From Hoplostethus atlanticus (taxonomy: Eukaryota > Chordata > Actinopteri > Trachichthyiformes > Trachichthyidae), in contig JAXDDX010000007.1 in assembly GCA_034670405.1 (NCBI GenBank), forward strand, positions 5,510,001 through 5,574,000: 64,000 nt of DNA, written 5' to 3'. The notes under the pieces are model-generated. The model did not search any database and was not told the DNA's origin. It saw only the letters and a program-made list of their open reading frames with translations. The first letter of the stretch is position 1. Every line of letters begins with the position of its first letter. Positions 29,400 to 41,454 of this stretch are shown in pieces. A program made the position numbers and the translations under genes.

Positions 29400-30680
29400 T
29401 AGGGCTGGGCGGTATGGCCTAAAATGTATATCACGGTATATTTAGAATTTTGGACGGTAATGGTATATATCACGGTATATTTGTTTTTCTTATAATAATA
29501 ATAAAAATGCTTTAGGAGCAGTACAAGACTCTGGGATGGTAACAATTTATTCCCGGGGGGTTAACTATGAGGTTTCTACTGGGCTCTTCCATTAGTATTC
29601 TGTAATCTGTATATTATGACAAAATTGACATTGAACTTAAGTGTTTATGAATGTTTTATTGTGCAAAACTGCACTGTATTAAATATAAATAACACCTTAT
29701 ATGCAAACTTTTTTCCAAAATAGGTTCTGAACAATACAAAGAAATATTAAAAAAAATAAATAAACATAAAAATGTAAATTTCAAGTATTCCAATACTTCA
29801 AATAACTTCTACTGTATATAACAAAAAATTCAAAGGTTAGGCAACATGCCAAGAAAATAATTATAAAGATAAATGGCACATTATATGCAAACTTTTTTCC
29901 AGTTTGGCTGAAGTATTTTGGACCTGGCATCACATACCTCGGATCCAGTGTTTTGATCAATGCCTTAAACCTGTTTGTATAGGAACCATGTCCTTACATA
30001 GGTACTCCGTTATGGAATGTGTAATGTCCTTCCACCGCTTGCTTTTTTTTCGTCATACGGATCGCCACTGGAAAATGACTCGGCTAGCGACGTCTGCGTT
30101 GTGGTTTTTCGTTTAGCACCACTTGCGGAGGGACTGCTTGTCTGTGCGCATCCTAGTACTCTCTTCATACTCGCGGACATGTTTTGTTTTGAGGTGATAA
30201 AACAGATTGTTCGTGTTACCACCGCCGGCAACAACTCTTGCTCGACATTACTTGCAGATAATAGTTTTCTGCTCAAGGTCCGACTTTTTAAACCCAAACC
30301 ACGTCCAGATGATGGACGAAGCATCTTTCTTTCTAACTAATTCTTCTTTGTTTGCATCGGGAACGGGAGCTCCCGCATCATGCTCGCTGCCTTCCATTTC
30401 ACCATGCATCTTCAGAAAGCATGCGTCTGTTTACGTCGAAGTTTACGTTGCACTACTCACTTTTTCACATCGTCTTTTTCCACAAACTAGTTTATTATCT
30501 TTAAATGGCAGCGCGCAGTTCGCTAGCTTTGTGTGTTACGTTTGTAAATGTGAAAAAGTATTTTTACATTCAAAGAGCCTAAAAGTAGCCTTCTACCGGT
30601 ACATCCGGTAGAGTCAAATCTCTACCGTGGCACGGATTTCTACCGGTATACCGGTTCAACCGTTATACCGCCCACCCCTA
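29400..30680. mobile_element. hAT transposon remnant with BED zinc-finger relic
   Basis: A 1,281-bp element with 16-bp terminal inverted repeats (TAGGGCTGGGCGGTAT at the left; the right end complement is TAGGGGTGGGCGGTAT). It is flanked by a perfect 8-bp target duplication, ATTTCAGC, at 29392-29399 and 30681-30688. This defines a hAT-superfamily insertion. Conceptual translation of the minus strand at about 30300-30010 gives a decayed BED zinc-finger-like stretch: WFGFKK, then a Cys pair, then HLKTKHVREYEE. This is the N-terminal part of ZBED-type hAT transposases. No catalytic domain remains, so the copy is non-autonomous. It sits in intron 1 of ppm1k. Confidence 0.9.
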
Positions 30681-30840
30681 ATTTCAGCCATTCTGGTTAT
30701 TTGGCCCATGAAGAAGGCATTTTTCTTTGTAATATTTATTCAAACCCTGCTGCCAGTCTAACTTATCTACTTTTCTCGTAGTGTTTGAACAGCAGGTCCT
30801 TCTCCCTCTGCGTCCTCTCCGTTGCTCTGCTGTCAGGGTG

Positions 30841-33800
30841 ATGTCAGCAGCCTGTCTCACGCGTCTGTTAAAGTGCAGTGGGCCTCACATGGGTCGCAGT
30901 GGTCTTTTACAGATGGCTTTGGTCCCACTCGCACAAGACAGTCACCTCCAATTCACCATCTTCCAGAGGCAACTCTACTGCCCTTCAGGGATACGACCCA
31001 GCAACACACGCTTTGACCCAGACAGCAGCGGCCAGCCCACCACCTGGGATTCATTTGGCATCTGGGACAACCGTATTGATGAGCCCATCCTGCTGCCATC
31101 CAGCATCCGCTATGGCAAACCAATTCCCAAGGTCAGCCTGTCTAAGGTGGGCTGCGCTTCACTCATTGGTCAGCGTAAGGAGAATGAGGACCGCTTCCAG
31201 GTTTCTCAGATGAATGACAACATCCTCTACTTTGCTGTGTTTGATGGTCACGGCGGGCCGGAAGCAGCTGACTTTTGTGACAAATACATGGAGAAATACA
31301 TCAAGTAAGGGAATTGAAGGAATCTACAGGATAATTAATGTAGTATTATAGGTCTACCCAGAGAGTCAGTAAATACTTATGCCTATAGTATGTAATATAA
31401 TAAAATTACCAACTGGCTTAATACCATTTGTTTCTCAGTGGATGATAATTAAGGCCATACCTTTTGTAATTGATCAATGTCTTCTGTCTTTGGTTATTTC
31501 AGAGACCTTGTAGCAGAGGAGGACAATTTGGAATTAGTTTTAACAAAAGCCTTCCTTGAAGTCGACAAAGCTCTGGCAAAGCACTTCCACTTGTCTCCAA
31601 ATGGTACGTTCTTTTATATCACATGTAGGTAAATATACTGTACATATACATTTACTGACACACACACCCCCCAAAAAAAACAAAAAACTTAACCTTATTA
31701 TCCTACTTTTAGTTTGAAACCTTGGTTTTCCTAGCAGATATGTGACCCTAAAACATAGGGTTAGAGTTCTATCATTTAACTCATAGTTGCTTAATCATTG
31801 ATGATCAGTAAACCAATCATAGGTAGAGCAGACATCCGTGCCTCATTGCTTCAAAGTACTGCAACTAAACATTAACTTTCTCTCATACTACATAGTATAG
31901 TATTTAACACTGGCATTGAAGTGTAGGGTAGGCTTAAGCTGAGCATCCTTCAAACAAATTGAACATGCTCTCCCAGTAAATCACGAGGTCTATGAGGTTT
32001 GTCCTCATTGTATAGACATTCAATTTAGTTCGACTTCTCTCAGCAGACATCTTTACATCAGCAGACTTTTCTGGTTAAGGTATCTGTTGATCTAGAAGCT
32101 AGAATACCTGTTATGTGGCCATACATCGGCCACGCTGTGTGAAATGTCCCAATATGCCTGTGTGTGTGTGTGTGTGTGCATGTTATCTACGGCAGCTGCT
32201 GACCCAGCTAAGAGCTGGAGGCCCTTGGCACCATTGTGGATGGCGAGGGGCTAGATATTGAAGGAATCCAGCGGGTCCTATATCCTGGACTACTGGAAGG
32301 TTCCCTATCTTTCTCTCGCTCCTCTTTTTCTTTTTCTCTCTCACCAAGTGTATGCTAAGCTTCTTGTTAGACAATGCTTCAGTTTAAAATGTATAAGATG
32401 TGCGTTATATCAGTGACAGATCCAGTCAATGAGATGTATTCTGTTTAATATGCAGAACAAGTAAAAGAAAAAAGAAACATGTTAAACTCTCAAGATAGCC
32501 CTCTGATTTATCTCTAGAGAGAAAAGCCCAAAGCAAGCTCACAAATGTCAGCAAATACATTCACCTTCTGATGTGTAATGGTGTTTCACCACATTTGTGA
32601 ACTAAGGATTAAGTTCAGTGTCTATATGGATAGTGTAGTTATATTTCAGCTGCTCAAATATACATTGCCGGTACGGAATTCTGGGTTACAATTACATGTT
32701 ACTTTACCCTGCGCTAACAAATCACTATTTAATCAGATACCAGTCAAAAAGTACTTATCACTCCCTGTAGAAAAGTAATGAATTACTGTTCTAAGAGTAA
32801 TTAGTAACGTAATTACTTTTGAATTTAATAATGTTACTTTTTGGAGTAACAAGCCCAACACTGGACATTTGTGTACTGTTGTAATTAAGATTGATAATCA
32901 TTGGGCCCAGTCTAAGACTGCACACTGTACAATTTGCTCTGGACCTCAACTCTGTGCTAAAACATTTTGATCTGCATGTGACTGTCTCTTCTATTGTTTA
33001 ATGTTAAACCTCTAGCTAAGCCCCCTATGTATGACTTCCCACCCATGTGTTTATGTAGGTGTTGCATGTGTGTATGTGAGAGAGTGAGATAGATCCTTGT
33101 GTTAGTTGGTGTGAACAATTAACTTTTTGCCATGCCACCTCTGTCATCTCTAATGTCATCTCTGTCACCTCTAATGTCCTCTTAAATGTCTCTGTAGCAC
33201 CTGGGATGAATGCAGGGTCCACCGCCACAGTGGCACTGCTGAGGGATGGCATTGAGCTGGTGGTTGGCAGTGTGGGCGACAGCCGGGCCATGCTGTGCCG
33301 CAAGGGCAAGGCCCTCAAACTCACTGTTGACCACACTCCTGAGAGGAAGGATGAGAAAGAGAGGTACATGCATGTTGGTATTATTGTCAACTGTGTAAGT
33401 GACGAAAATGGCAAAGGGATAGAGACATTAAACAGATCAGGGTTTGTGCGGGCAAGAAAAATCCCCCCCTAAAAAAGATATAGAATTTAAAATGTTTGGT
33501 TTCCAGTAGGGCTGGGCGATATGGACAAGTCTTTATTTCTTTAATTTAATTTCTCACAATAATAATAAATCAAATCTCTCAAATGTAAGCTCTACAGTAA
33601 GGCAGTAACCCTCCCGTTTTGACAGAAATTAGCCTCTATCATTCTAGATAATTATTTAGTTTGATTCAAGGACTTAATTTTAGAATTTTCAATTTTAATG
33701 TGCAGCGACTGTGTTGACTGATAATGTGCACCAGAACTTGCGCTCAGTTCTGCATCGTCTCATCTCAAGTGCGTGAAGCGCCTCGTCTGTCTATTTCAAT

Positions 33801-35918
33801 AACAACAAAAAAACACTGTACCTTCCTCTCTCCCATGTACTCTACAAGGATAAAGAAGAGTGGGGGTTTTGTGACCTGGAATAGTCTGGGGCAGCCACAT
33901 GTCAATGGCAGGCTGGCAATGACACGCAGCATTGGAGACTTTGACCTAAAGAGCACAGGGGTAATCGCTGAGCCCGAGACCAAGAGGATATCGGTAGGTG
34001 TCTAAAACAGGGTCCTCACAAATATTTTGAATGTTGTTCACTTGGTGTTTTAGGGTCATCTTAGCAGGTATTATAACACTTTATTAACTTGTGCTAGCTT
34101 ATTACCTTGAAGAGATGGTGCAGTGACAAATTAAGTAGTGCTCTTAAAGTGTTTTGTTTTTGTTTTGTTTTTCATATGCACACTGTTGCCTGGAGATCTA
34201 TACAGAATCACCAGTTATGACCCTCACACTAAGGTGGACTATATTCTGCTTGCCTACCTAATTTAGCAGTCCAAGATTCTGAATCCTTAGGTCAAAGGCG
34301 AGGGGTACTCATCCAGCTTCTAACTGTTTTCTATCCTGAAGCCTTCCCTACTAGCACCCTATTTGCACCCTTACAGGCCTATGTAAAAATACAGCATAAG
34401 GCCGCTTCAGTTAACAACAGCTCCCCTCTAAATGCAACACTGTTAGTGTGGTTGCTGGAATTTAGGTTTTAAACAACAAATATACTTTTGCTGTAAAGGG
34501 AATGTTTCTTTGTAAGTACAGGACAACCTGTTAGAACCTTCATCTATGAATCTGACACCTGACCACACAATTACTGGTTATTTTACATCACTTTAATGAG
34601 AGGCATAACACCCCTGCTGGGACGCTAGTGCCCACAGCAGAGGATAGACTACTGCTGCAATGGACCCAGCCACCTTCATAGTGGTCATTCCACTTGGGCC
34701 TGGACGCTCCGTGCTCGGACCTGAGACTTCTCGGCGAAAGGGTGCTATTTGCCTTACTAGTACCGATGCTGGCCGCTTGGGTGCTATCGCCACGTACCTA
34801 GGGGGTCCGAATGTTGGGCGCTTGATGGGCTGTGGAATTGGATGTGCCCAAATGTGCTGTTGGGTGACGGGCATTGGCGAGACCATTAGATGGCGTCCTT
34901 TCTCAGTTGTTGATTTCACAGCTGCCCCATGTTCTGGGTCAACTGCTTTCCCAGCTGATTAGCCGAGAAGTGCAACAACACATGTCCCTGGCCTAGCTCT
35001 ATTGCTGGTTTAAAATGCATATCTGCACGCTCTGTACATACAGTAGGTCTGTACATATGTTACCTCCATCTGTAAATCTGATCATGTGAATAGGTTATAA
35101 TACATATTTGCATGTCTGGACACATTTTATGTATATTTGTTCTCTCATCTGTACACTTAATGTGAAGATGCTATATCTTTATTTAGTCATTCACTGTATT
35201 TTTCCCCCAATATGTTTAGTAAGCATTTTTCACCTCCACCATGGAATTGTTGCTAAATATTCCTCGCCTTCCCTTCAGTTGCACCATGTCCACGATTCGT
35301 TCCTGGCGCTGACCACAGACGGTATTAACTTTATTGTGAACAGCCAAGAGATCTGCGACGTCATCAACCAGTGCAATGACCCCAAAGAGGCCGCCCAGAG
35401 GATATCTGACCAGGTATGAGTTTTATATAATTTTATTTTGTTAAGAGAATCTGAGGTTTCGCTTCCTTTTCAGCACTTAACAGTTGCGAGAAAAGGTTTG
35501 TGAACCCTTTTGAATTACCTGCATTCTTCCATAAATGGCTCCTAAAATATGGCCTGATCTTCATCAAAGTAATCAATAGATGACCATAATGTGATTTAAC
35601 AAATAACTTTTTTGCTTTCTCCTCTCCAAAATAAATCTTTCGCCCGATAGCTAACATTTTCTGTGGTTACGGACCCTGCCTTCTGTCATTCACAACCCAG
35701 TCATGTTAACATACAAACCATAGCATACATAGCATACCTTTACACACCTGTTGATATTTTGTCACTATGGTTCTCATTTCTCACAGGCTCTCCAGTACGG
35801 CTCAGAGGACAATAGCACGATTATTGTGGTACCCTTTGGTGCTTGGGGAAAGCAGAAGAGTTCGTATACTAGCTTCTCCTTCAGCCGAAGTTTTGTGTCC
35901 AGTGGCCGCTGGGCATAG
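30841..35918 (+). CDS. ppm1k: PPM1K, mitochondrial PP2C-type phosphatase (BCKDH phosphatase)
   Basis: A metal-dependent Ser/Thr phosphatase of the PP2C/PPM family. In mammals it dephosphorylates the E1-alpha subunit of branched-chain ketoacid dehydrogenase in the mitochondrial matrix and so promotes Leu/Ile/Val breakdown. There are seven coding exons: 30841-31304, 31503-31603, 33198-33363, 33849-33993, 35279-35413, 35787-35918, summing to 1,143 nt or 380 aa (human 372); the noncoding first exon makes seven in total. The N-terminus is basic with few acidic residues, as expected for a mitochondrial presequence. Metal-ligand motifs are all present: [13 protein letters not shown] with Asp135, VGDSRA with Asp216, TTDG with Asp306 and EDNS with Asp345. 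The C-terminus ends in [13 protein letters not shown], as in orthologues. The exon 30782 onward starts with a short 5' UTR before the ATG. An in-frame GTG upstream is not a start. All introns are GT-AG. Confidence 0.96.
32640..32868. repeat. Dispersed repeat ending GTAACAAGCCCAACACTGG
   Basis: Intron sequence of ppm1k ending in the motif GTAACAAGCCCAACACTGG, preceded by AGTAATTAGTAACGTAATTA. This motif is a familiar end of abundant teleost DNA-transposon-derived repeats. The left boundary is uncertain. Confidence 0.5.
33509..33560. mobile_element. Fragment of a hAT terminal repeat
   Basis: The sequence TAGGGCTGGGCGATATGGAC matches the terminal repeat of the intact hAT element at 29400 (TAGGGCTGGGCGGTATGG). 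No matching right end was found in the rest of this ppm1k intron, so this is a truncated copy or a solo end. Confidence 0.6.
34590..34965. other. GC-rich island in ppm1k intron, origin unknown
   Basis: A block of about 370 bp that is clearly richer in G+C and CpG than the surrounding AT-rich intron, open in both directions for about 100 codons. Neither translation has a domain I recognise. It may be a transposon fragment or an unannotated retrocopy. It is not part of ppm1k, whose flanking exons join in phase without it. Confidence 0.4.
35478..35640. mobile_element. Tc1/mariner-like fragment, copy 1
   Basis: Begins ACAGTTGCGAGAAAAGGTTTG and contains GAATTACCTGCATTC then TGGCTCCTAAAATATGGCC. 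A sister copy with the same landmarks is at 38486-38600. The pattern resembles terminal regions of teleost Tc1-like elements. It lies in the last intron of ppm1k. Confidence 0.6.
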
Positions 35919-38000
35919 TCGACAGGATGTTGAATGAAACGTGGTGGTCGGTGGACCTAATTAATGTGCAATACAATGGTGCCCAGCTGAATACATTACA
36001 GTGCAGTTTGCCCAGGTGACAAATAATGCCTTAGGGATACAACATGTTATTTAGAATAGCATGGTATTTATTAGCCTCGGTGAAAAGAGATGCAGTGCAT
36101 TCATTATGTGCACTAAATGGAACACGTACTTTTCTTACAAGGTTTTATTTTAGTATGAAGCTACTGACCTCATAGGTGTTTGATTTTCTGAATGGCAGAC
36201 ATATTCCTGATGGCCTGCAAGCTATCACTGAACAAGTATGTAGCCTGCTCTACATTAACTTAAGAATTGAGACTAGTATGTCATGAAGAATTTGTTTATA
36301 CTTCCTCAAAATTGCACTTTTTATTTTCAGGTAAATTTAATCAATTGAATTGACTGTTTAGGTGTATTTTCGTCAACATAGTGCATCTGGTTTTTATCAG
36401 TTGTTTTTAAGTGCAGACTTTTAGCTTGGGCCATTTCTCTGTGTTAAGGCTAGGACTACATAGGAGAACTCTCTCCTATATAGCTCATTGGAATGCACAC
36501 ATTTGTCAGTAGAATTAATTTGTACCCTATAATAGGTAAATGTAAAGTCGATGCACTTATCTGGCTCTAATACACTGCTTAATCCACTTAGATTTACATT
36601 GTAGAACCTTCTCAATCAGGACTTCAAACTTCTGAAACAACAGGAATACAAGCATAGCGAACCGAAGAAGTGCTAAAGAGAAAATATATTCTTATAAGGC
36701 ATTATATGTAATGGTTGGAATTTCCTTTTTTCATGTGGATCAAAGCATTTAAACTACAATCCGTTAGACTATAGCATTTTAACACTGCATGCAAGTTTAA
36801 GCTTTTGAAAAAGCCTTTGACCTTTGGTTGTAGACTTTTAATAGCTTTCAGTTTTCCAAATGTCTCATCCTTCTGATTGACCTCCATTACCAAGAGATTC
36901 ACACAAACAAAGTTCTACTGTTCTTTGTTTTTTGTATTGATTAGTTACTAAAACACCACCGAATGCATTGATGCCCAATTGTTGTGGAGAAAGTTACAGA
37001 AACCTGATGTCTGTCATCCGATGAGGTCGAATGGCTAATCACATTGTTCCTTCCAAACTTGCAGCTGGGTTTATATCTGTACAGGGTTTGCTAGTGTACT
37101 AAAAAGGGTACAGAAATGTTGTTTTGTAAATAGTTATTTATGTAAATTTCATAATATCAGGGGAACTGATGGTTCCCACTGTGCTATATTTACTTACATG
37201 GATTAAGAGAATCTGGCATACCAAAATACTTACCAAATTTGTGCTCTCACCAGGCACAGAGTGCTTGTGTTGTGTAAAGCCCACTTCTAAGAATCAAACA
37301 TGCAATGTCATGGTGCATTTAATTCAGAATCAGAAACAATCAACACTTTTTCCACCACTTATATTTCACCCACCCAGAGCAAAGCACATTTAATGCAACA
37401 CTGAATAAAATAATTGCTCAGCAAAGAGCCATATCTGACACGTGAATGTTGGCTTAAATGCCCTCTATTACTAAAAATGGGAGCATTTCAGCTATTCCTG
37501 TCTTGGTGATTCTGAAGTTAGAGAGCATTTATAGTGTAAGGAACGCGTCGCCAGTCAAATCTACTGTGTATCCAGTTTCTGTGCACTGTTGGTATGATCT
37601 TTTGTTTGGTGCTTGTCAAAGTTGAAGAAATTTAACATTTTGAGCCGTACTTATTATATTTGTGAGACTTGCAGATGTTGTGTATCAGTTTTCCTCAAAC
37701 ATCATTTTTAAGTCCCATGTCTCATTCACCTTTAGAATGAAACCTTGATTCATAGTAAGGATTTTGATTACACTACACTTGCTCCTCACAAGCCATCTCA
37801 TCTGTTAATTTTAATGTAGTATGTTCAGTTTTGAATTTTATATTGTACAGCTGCTTTGTAACCATATCCATCTGTAGTTCTCGACCTATTGCTGGGATCT
37901 AAATGTGACTGTTTCAACCATAATGGATTATGACACTCTTTATTTGTGGGTCATGTAATATACAGTTGAAAACATCTATTAAAAATTATATATCAAACAC
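35919..38000 (+). other. ppm1k 3' UTR and flank
   Basis: AT-rich non-coding sequence after the ppm1k stop. AATAAA at 37404-37409 is the best-placed poly(A) signal, giving a 3' UTR of about 1.5 kb. No other gene is visible. Confidence 0.5.
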
Positions 38001-38054
38001 CCTCCTGTGTTAGTTAAAATGTATGTGCTTTTATGCATTGTATATACGCTGCTT

Positions 38055-38310
38055 GCCCAAACTCGCCATCTATTGCACGCCCAACCGTCCTGTTAGGGGG
38101 ATCGCTCTCTGAGTAGCCCCTCTTGAGGTTTCTTCCAATTTTTCCCTAAAAGGTTTTGTGGGAGTTTTCCCTTGTCCTCTGTTGAGGGTCCAAGGCTGTG
38201 GGATGTCGTGTACTAACCATTTATTGTTTCACCTGTTGGGCACTGTGAAGCCTTTAGAGACTGTAACGGTGATTAAGGGCTATACAAATAAATGTGATTT
38301 GATTTGATGT
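38055..38310 (+). mobile_element. LINE/SINE-type 3' tail
   Basis: The sequence runs through CTCTTGAGGTTTCTTCC, a TTCCCTTGTCCTCTGTTGAGG block and GGGCTATACAAATAAATGTG, and ends in a short ATTTGATTTGAT repeat. This is the common 3' tail of teleost non-LTR retroposons, which end in a short tandem repeat after a TATAAATAAA-like motif. The exact clade is not determined. Confidence 0.7.
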
Positions 38311-38485
38311 GCTGATATTTGTCGACAGCCATTGAAATGTTATGGTTTAATAACCCTGGTAAAGCATAGCATATTGTATGCTACAGTAACGGAGCCAGGC
38401 TAATACCAAATGTTTCACAAAATTCTGCCATAGTCCCACAAAGTTGGATGTGAAATCAGTCAGTCTGTGCTTAAGGGCTGAATGT

Positions 38486-38600
38486 ACAGTTGGGAGAAAA
38501 GGTTTCTTTTGAATTACCTACATAAATGGCTCCTAAAATATGGTCTGATCTTTATCTGAGTCATAATACATAAACACAATTTGATTTAACACATAACACA
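38486..38600. mobile_element. Tc1/mariner-like fragment, copy 2
   Basis: Starts ACAGTTGGGAGAAAAGGTTTC and continues GAATTACCTACATAAATGGC then TCCTAAAATATGGTCTGATC. It matches copy 1 at 35478 over most of its length. Confidence 0.6.
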
Positions 38601-38861
38601 CAAAAAATAGATCGATAGATGGACTGCTTGATTTATAGAGAGACTGACAAATCACTATTGTTGTGTGTGTTTGTGGCACTCTACGTTTTAAGGATTTCTT
38701 GCCCATAGGCCCAATTATTTTTTTTGTATGGTCTCATGCCAGTCGCCCCCATTTGAAAAGCATTGTCTATGGTCCCATGCATTATTTGCAGTGACCTAGT
38801 CTAGTTTTAAGCAAAAGGTCAAACCAACACGCAGGTTTCCAGGTAATGTGTGGCGAGAGTG

Positions 38862-40570
38862 TGACGCCGGGTTCACACCGGCCGCGGAAGCGCCGCGAAT
38901 GGCCGCACCCTGCAGAGATACATACTTGATCGTTTCGGCGTCTGGTCTATTTTTTACGCGAGCCGAGCGCGATTGTGTTAAGCTGGGCAGGAAGGGCTGA
39001 ACACAGGAACAGCATAGAGCATCCCGTCAATTTTCAAAATAAAACACCCTGATTGATGATGGCGTTGGCTGTCCAGTCTATATCAGAGGAGGCTCCTCCT
39101 CCTCTATTTTTGAGAGGCAAGAGGGAGATCAAAATATAAAAAAAGAGTAATTGGTTGAAATGAATCATTACCAAATCTCAGTATCATTTATAAAATAATT
39201 CTTCTCTCTTCTTTGGAAAAAATCCATTATTGAAATTCTGATTAAAATGCTTCAACAGCGACACCTGCAGGGCAGGCAAGAGGGGAAAGGGCAGTCTGTG
39301 TGAAGTGGTGGTGGGTGTTGGGTGTTAGGGCGGGATCTCTTATATCAATTTACAGTTTTTCTCAGTCACTTTGGTACATTTCTCAGATCAGAATTGAAAT
39401 TCTCAAAACTACTTGTTCAACCTCCACATCATCTAGTCACTTGTGCACATCATAAAATTATTTTCTCATTCATTTGAACAAATTGCAAATGCTTTAGCAC
39501 ATTCATGCAAATGGTTATGTCCAACCGTCTGCTGTTTCCTACATTATCAATAGTTTATGTCATGTTGATCAAAATGTATTATATTGGTTCTCTGTTGAAT
39601 CGTCTCACCCCCCAAAACATCTAGGCACTATGTCATTGCATAAGTCATTACATGCAAAATGGTTGAACCAGTTGTCATAATCTGTCAAGCATATCAAGCA
39701 TGTCAACCATTTCTATTAGACTTTTTTTGTAAATGTGTTCTGAATTGATGAATCTTGACTTTCACTATAGTTTTTCTCAGTTGCTTTGGCTCAATTCTCC
39801 AATGACAGTTCAAGTCATCAAACCAATATGTGAAATATTGTTTGTTACCTGTGCACAACAGAAAGAGCATTTCTCTTTGTTACCATTTGCAAATGTTTTA
39901 GCACATTTAGGCAAATGACAATTATGACTTATTGGTTGTATATGTATTTTGAAATTGATATATGCCAATAATGCCATACAAAAAAAGTGCAGCCTTGTGC
40001 ATTTTCAATCACTGTCATCAAACCCTTCGTCATAGTTTCCATCAGAGTAACTGTTATATTGACAACATGGCTAAGCATTTTGACTATCTTGTTTGTACTC
40101 ATGACACAAGGACTTGTCATTCTGATGGCACTGACATGTTCGTTGACGTAAAGATTTACTTTTGAGAGATGAACTAAGGATTTTGAGCAAGTTACGGGCT
40201 TTTGCAGGTAATCCATTGTGTGGTGCTGTTTGTACCAATTGTTTCGAGAAATGCGTTTACTGTTTTGCAAATCTTAAGGATGATTCGAGAAATGTACTAA
40301 AGCGACTGAGAAAAACTGTAATGTACTTCATTTTTTTTCATGCTAATCTGTTATTGGCCAAAACACGTAAAATGGATTTGGAGGAGAGTGGTGCTGCGGC
40401 AATTAACGGCAGCGTGAGTGAGGAAGTCACAGAGAGGCACGGACGCAGACACGGAGAGTGGGATGGGGAAGAACATTTTGTGGATTATTTGTTGTCACAG
40501 CCATTCCACAGTTTGGATTACGCAGCAAAGGTGAGGATCAAGACTGCTGGACGACCATCTCCATAGATAA
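38862..40570 (+). mobile_element. hAT-like transposon remnant interrupted by a TA-flanked element
   Basis: The left part opens with GGGTTCACACCGGCCGCGG, a form seen at the ends of teleost hAT elements. The right part (40372-40565) is an open frame starting MDLEESG and containing FVDYLLSQPFHSLDYAAK then a GRPSP motif. This resembles the N-terminus of the ZMYM1-like/DUF4371 hAT transposases (LLSQPFxSLxYxxKxxIKxxGRPxP). The 966-bp TA-flanked element at 39353-40318 sits between the two parts, so it seems to have jumped into the older hAT. The rest of the transposase is missing. Confidence 0.55.
39353..40318 (+). mobile_element. TA-flanked transposon (Tc1/mariner-like ends), copy 1
   Basis: A 966-bp element bounded by CAGTTTTTCTCAGTCACTTTGG at the left (first 20 nt are the key) and by its complement, ending GAGAAAAACTG, at the right. 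TA lies at both borders (39351-39352 and 40319-40320), as expected for a TA target-site duplication. A third, internal copy of the terminal motif lies near 39768. It has no transposase. A near-identical copy in the opposite orientation is at 62089-63172. Confidence 0.85.
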
Positions 40571-40764
40571 CCATGATCAAAAATCAACAGAAAGATTCAA
40601 AGCTGAATAAGGTAATAAGATAATATGATATTTGTTAGGTTATTATTATTAACAGGGGTTAAAGTGGCCAGAACGATCCGGAACGGCGTTCCGGTACCTT
40701 CGATTACATACATGTACATACATCTGATTGGCAGTTTCATACATAATAATGTCAAGCCTCCTCT

Positions 40765-41010
40765 CTGAGGCTACATCCACACTAATACGTTTTAAATCAT
40801 TTTAAAACGGAGTTTTGAAACTAAAACGATCTCGGTCCACACAAGTGTTATAGCACCGTTTCAGAAATTATCTCCGTCCATAAAACCGCATATCACATTA
40901 CCATTCAACTACACTGGGCATGCGCGTGCCGGTGTAAACAGGAAGCAGATTGTCTGCTCTGCTTACAGGTCCACAGGCCAATGCGGCGTCTATGTATCTC
41001 ACTACATAGG
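40765..41010. mobile_element. MITE fragment plus truncated foldback end
   Basis: Starts GGCTACATCCACACTAATACG and carries two AAAACG-type repeats, typical of a teleost hAT MITE. It then runs into CCACAGGCCAATGCGGCGTC at about 40973, which is the same sequence as the right arm of the foldback element at 48.2-49.4 kb. Confidence 0.55.
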
Positions 41011-41135
41011 TTTAATAATTGCAAAAATCTGAATTGAAACAGATCTCATATCTGTTATTCACAGGATCCCGGAGAGTTTAGTTAACATGAGCAAGTCCCA
41101 CAAAACTAAAGACAAGAATGTATTGATGATGGAAG

Positions 41136-41435
41136 TTAAACCGACCTAAACTCACTGTAGGGGACATCGGGGCTGGTTGACACACTTTCTACTTTCTTGT
41201 AGAATTCTCTGTAGACAACATTTTGTTTTGGTGGTGAAGTTTTCCACAGTGAACTGAGTGACAACAGGATAAAACCACCTTTGTCAGAGTTGAGAGCTGA
41301 GAGTTGAGAGTTGTTGGAAATGTGACAAAGGTGGTCTATGAAAGCAAGAGGGTTGACTTGTTGCAAGAAGAGGATGGTGTAAACATAAATCTTTCTACCG
41401 TCCTCTTCCTGCAACAAGTCAATGTTGTCAGACAC
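41136..41435 (-). other. Unrecognised open frame with two internal inverted repeats
   Basis: A minus-strand frame of 99 codons with no domain I know. The DNA holds two hairpin-forming pairs: CCACCTTTGTCAGAGTTG with TGACAAAGGTGG (about 41276-41332), and TTGACTTGTTGCAAGAAGAG with CTCTTCCTGCAACAAGTCAA (about 41354-41422). The structure argues for a repeat-derived sequence rather than a gene. Confidence 0.3.
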
Positions 41436-41454
41436 TTGTCAGACACACTAATAA

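Noticed and set aside
30207-30611. 134-codon plus-strand frame inside the hAT element
   Set aside because: It is antisense to the BED zinc-finger relic and lies within the transposon ends.
40162-40371. Frame MRDELRILSKL shared with the copy at 62 kb, taken as a small conserved protein
   Set aside because: It is conserved only because both are copies of the same TA-flanked transposon, and the frame runs into the terminal repeat.
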